Source of the DNA: Deltaproteobacteria bacterium HGW-Deltaproteobacteria-15
GTDB lineage: Bacteria; Desulfobacterota; DSM-4660; Desulfatiglandales; HGW-15
NCBI GenBank assembly: GCA_002840535.1
Contig: PHBH01000002.1
Coordinates: 62,001-126,000 of the forward strand
Length of the DNA stretch: 64,000 nt
Direction: 5' to 3'
Shown here: positions 61,714 to 64,000 of the stretch, piece by piece
Layout of the letters: every line of letters begins with the position of its first letter
Position numbering within the stretch: the first letter of the stretch is position 1
Program-made: the position numbers and the translations under genes
The notes under the pieces: model-generated
What the model was told of the DNA's origin: nothing
What the model saw: only the letters and a program-made list of their open reading frames with translations
Database searches by the model: none

Positions 61714-63219
61714 CTAATCTTCATCCCTTGCCATCACCGTCCTGTTCCTGGAAATCCTCGGAACCAGCTGAATGAGCAGAAGGCAGAGGCATGCGGCAAA
61801 CAGGGTGCCCGCAATGGGCCGGGTGACAAAGATCTCGAATCCTCCTCTTGACTGCAACAGACTCTGACGAAAATTGGTTTCCATAATCGGGCCGATGATC
61901 ATGGCGAAACAGAACGGCGCCGGGTCGAAACCCGTCTTTCGCATGAGGTATCCGACGGCGCCGAAGGCCAGCATGATGATGATTTCGGAGGGGTTGCTGT
62001 TCACCGTGTAAGATCCGATGAGGCACAAGAGCAGGATCACCGGGAAAATGATCCCGTAAGGCACTTTCAACAGACGCACCCAGAGCCCGATGAGCGGAAG
62101 ATTAAGCACCAGCAGAAGTACGTTCCCGATATACATGGATGTGATGACCCCCCAAAAGACTCCGGGATGCTCCGTGACCAGAAAGGGGCTGGGCGTTATC
62201 CCGTGGATCATCAGGGCACCCAGCAGGAGAGCCGTGATGATATTGGAGGGGAGCCCTAGGGAGAGAAGGGGGACCATGGCGCTTGTGGACGCAGCGTTGT
62301 TGGCGGTCTCAGGACCTGCAACCCCTGCGATCTCCCCCTGCCCGAAGGTCTCGGGATGGCGGGACAATCGTCTCTCCACGGCGTAGGAGGTGAAGGTGGA
62401 CATGATCATCCCTCCTCCAGGGAGAATCCCCAGGAAAAACCCGATGACGGATCCACGCAGGATCGGCCAGATCGAATCCATCCAGTCCCGCAAGGTGGGG
62501 AGAACCCCTTTGATTTCGCTGGCGATCACGTCATGGATCCCCTTTCTCTCGAGGCTGACCAGCACCTCGGCAATGCCGAAGAGACCCATCACCATGGGAA
62601 CGACCCCCACCCCGTCCATCAGGGTGATGCTTCCAAAGACAAAGCGCTGAATTCCGCTCATGGGATCCGTACCGATGACCCCGGCAAACAGCCCAAGAGA
62701 GGCCGAAATAAGGGATTTCGCCATGGACCCTTTTGAGAGGAACGTCAGGAGCACAACGCTGAGGCACATAAGGGCAAAATACTCGGGCGGACCGAATCGC
62801 AAAGCCAGCCTTGCAACCAGCGGCCCTACAAACATGAGACCGATCACGCTGAGCGTTCCGCCGATAAAAGACCCGAAGGCCGAGATACCCAGAGCCGGTC
62901 CTGCCCTCCCCTTCCGGGCCATCTGGTGACCGTCCAGACAGGTGATGACCGACGAAGCCTCTCCGGGAAGGTTGACCAGGATCGAGGTCGTGGATCCGCC
63001 GTACTGGGTGCCGTAAAAGATGCCGGCCAGCATGATGATGGCTGTTTCCGGTTGAAGGGTGAACGTGACCGGCAGCAGCACGGAAATGGTGGCTGCCGGC
63101 CCGATCCCCGGCAATACGCCGACCATGCTCCCCAGAAACACGCCCATGAAGCAGAAAAGGAGGTTCGTGGGCAGCAGGGCGACGCTGAAACCGGTATACA
63201 GATTGTCGAAAAGTTCCAT
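61714..63219 (-). CDS. tctA: TTT transporter large membrane subunit (TctA), second copy
   Basis: The 501-residue protein has the same motifs as the copy at 55.7 kb: GSMVGVLPGIGPAATISVLL, YGTQYGGSTTSILVNLPGEA and AGVAGPETANNAASTSAMVP. The two paralogs appear well conserved along their length. It is encoded two bases downstream of tctB and belongs to the operon tctC-tctB-tctA entering from the right edge. Confidence 0.92.
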   Translation of the reverse strand: MELFDNLYTGFSVALLPTNLLFCFMGVFLGSMVGVLPGIGPAATISVLLPVTFTLQPETAIIMLAGIFYGTQYGGSTTSILVNLPGEASSVITCLDGHQMARKGRAGPALGISAFGSFIGGTLSVIGLMFVGPLVARLALRFGPPEYFALMCLSVVLLTFLSKGSMAKSLISASLGLFAGVIGTDPMSGIQRFVFGSITLMDGVGVVPMVMGLFGIAEVLVSLERKGIHDVIASEIKGVLPTLRDWMDSIWPILRGSVIGFFLGILPGGGMIMSTFTSYAVERRLSRHPETFGQGEIAGVAGPETANNAASTSAMVPLLSLGLPSNIITALLLGALMIHGITPSPFLVTEHPGVFWGVITSMYIGNVLLLVLNLPLIGLWVRLLKVPYGIIFPVILLLCLIGSYTVNSNPSEIIIMLAFGAVGYLMRKTGFDPAPFCFAMIIGPIMETNFRQSLLQSRGGFEIFVTRPIAGTLFAACLCLLLIQLVPRISRNRTVMARDED

Positions 63220-63221
63220 CT

Positions 63222-63659
63222 TTAAAAGCTCAACAGACCTTTCGGAAGGTTGCTTTTCAAGAGAATCTCAAACAGCATGTAAGCGAAACCCGTAAGCACC
63301 AATGCCTTGAGAACGGCAAACCCGTATCTTTCCGAACCGAATACCGCAAAGAGGAACACAGTCAACACGAAGCTCACAATCAGGAAACCGAGGAACTCCA
63401 AAAGAAGGGCATAGAGCACCAGGGATGCGAATACCGCGCCGACGCGCACCAGGACCTTTCCCGATACCGAAGGTCCCCGGCTTTCGCTCCTGGGCGGCAG
63501 GGCGATAAGAATCAGAGAGAGTACAAGCATCAGGATGGCGATCAAAGCCGGGAACATCCCGGAACCGGGGCTCCTGAAACTGCCAAACGCAAGGGTCCTC
63601 CCCGCCCACAGGATCGCCAGGCCCAGACAGAAAATGACAATGCCGTAAATACGTTCCAC
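63222..63659 (-). CDS. tctB: TTT transporter small membrane subunit (TctB), second copy
   Basis: About 145 residues from a GTG at 63659, with AGGAAAG upstream; a TTG at 63683 would add eight residues and overlap tctC. Four membrane segments are visible (IYGIVIFCLGLAILWAGRTL; FPALIAILMLVLSLILIALP; VGAVFASLVLYALLLEFLGF; VLKALVLTGFAYMLFEILL). The end LPKGLLSF matches TctB proteins. Confidence 0.85.
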   Translation of the reverse strand: MERIYGIVIFCLGLAILWAGRTLAFGSFRSPGSGMFPALIAILMLVLSLILIALPPRSESRGPSVSGKVLVRVGAVFASLVLYALLLEFLGFLIVSFVLTVFLFAVFGSERYGFAVLKALVLTGFAYMLFEILLKSNLPKGLLSF

Positions 63660-63669
63660 GCCGTCTTTC

Positions 63670-64000
63670 CTATTTTGTGACAATATTGGCCTTCTTGATC
63701 ACCTCTTCCCACCGCGCCACCTGGCCCTCCAGCCATTTCTGCAGGTCTTTGGCATTCATGAAATGGGGCTGGATGTCCATCTGCCTGATTTTGTCCTGCA
63801 GTTCCTTCTCCCTCATAACCTTCTCGAATGCAGCCTCCAACTTGGCCAGGATAGGCTCTGGAGTCCTGGCAGGGGCGCTGTAATTGAGAAAGTAGTTGTT
63901 GCCATCCATTTCAGGAAACCCCTGCTCTCCGGCCGTGGCCGTCTCCGGCATGAAGGGAGAACGTTTCGGGCTGCAGACAGCTACGATGCGAACGGCCGCG
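63670..64000 (-). CDS. tctC: TTT substrate-binding protein (TctC-like), C-terminal part
   Basis: The frame is open to the right edge and ends at TAG, encoding about 109 residues of the TctC C-terminus: APARTPEPILAKLEAAFEKV and ARWEEVIKKANIVTK, close to the end of the copy at 59258. It should start beyond the window. It is the first visible gene of the operon that continues into tctB and tctA. Confidence 0.85.
   Translation of the reverse strand, partial: AAVRIVAVCSPKRSPFMPETATAGEQGFPEMDGNNYFLNYSAPARTPEPILAKLEAAFEKVMREKELQDKIRQMDIQPHFMNAKDLQKWLEGQVARWEEVIKKANIVTK

Overview
The window reads as chromosomal DNA of a strictly anaerobic, selenocysteine-using bacterium, most likely a deltaproteobacterium (Desulfobacterota). 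This rests on gene content: HoxEFUYH-like NiFe hydrogenase with Nuo-type subunits, HypF/HypE, glycine-reductase-type selenoproteins, corrinoid methyl-transfer proteins, many tripartite tricarboxylate (TTT) transporters, a DUF6178-type protein and abundant short intergenic repeats. A finer placement cannot be supported from sequence alone.

Left part (1-7.3 kb): the start of a Ser/Thr protein kinase overlapping a PP2C phosphatase, a DNA-ligase-D remnant, then a small integrated element (short tyrosine recombinase, hypothetical gene, P4/D5-type primase-helicase with one in-frame TGA and one frameshift, a 46-aa ORF, two HTH genes). It carries a cluster of CGAAGGTT repeats and abuts tRNA-Asp, a chimeric tRNA fragment and tRNA-Val. 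Next come lon, clpX, clpP and tig (7.4-13.1 kb), an FmdB/NEW3/ABC-2 export cluster, a DUF6178-type gene, an ExbB/ExbD/FtsB-like/TPR cluster and a MetE-like gene (to 23.1 kb).

Middle part (23.2-39.5 kb): hypF and hypE on the plus strand. On the minus strand lies a hydrogenase operon: NuoE-like, a NuoF-GltD fusion, a NuoG/HoxU-like protein, HoxY-like small subunit, HoxH-like large subunit and its protease, followed by a response regulator and a membrane-bound GAF histidine kinase. A further Cache-HAMP histidine kinase gene sits beside hypE.

Right part (41-64 kb): two different sets of glycine/sarcosine/betaine-reductase-type genes face away from each other across a 0.8-kb region. The minus-strand operon is grdE-grdB-TRAP transporter (P, Q, M)-grdC-trxA-grdA; grdB and grdA each contain an in-frame UGA followed by a compact hairpin. 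The plus-strand operon starts with an unusual chimera, an N-terminal MerR-type domain fused to the selenocysteine-bearing C-terminal half of GrdB. It continues with a GrdE-like protein whose C-terminus carries the middle part of GrdB, then two tandem TctC proteins, TctB and TctA. Both operons are preceded by a similar 20-bp dyad. This is the most novel part of the window: a rearranged selenoenzyme/regulator pair next to a more conventional one, each linked to a solute transporter, with substrates unknown. The remainder (57.2-64 kb) holds a UroD-like methyltransferase with its corrinoid protein, an amidohydrolase and a second TTT system.
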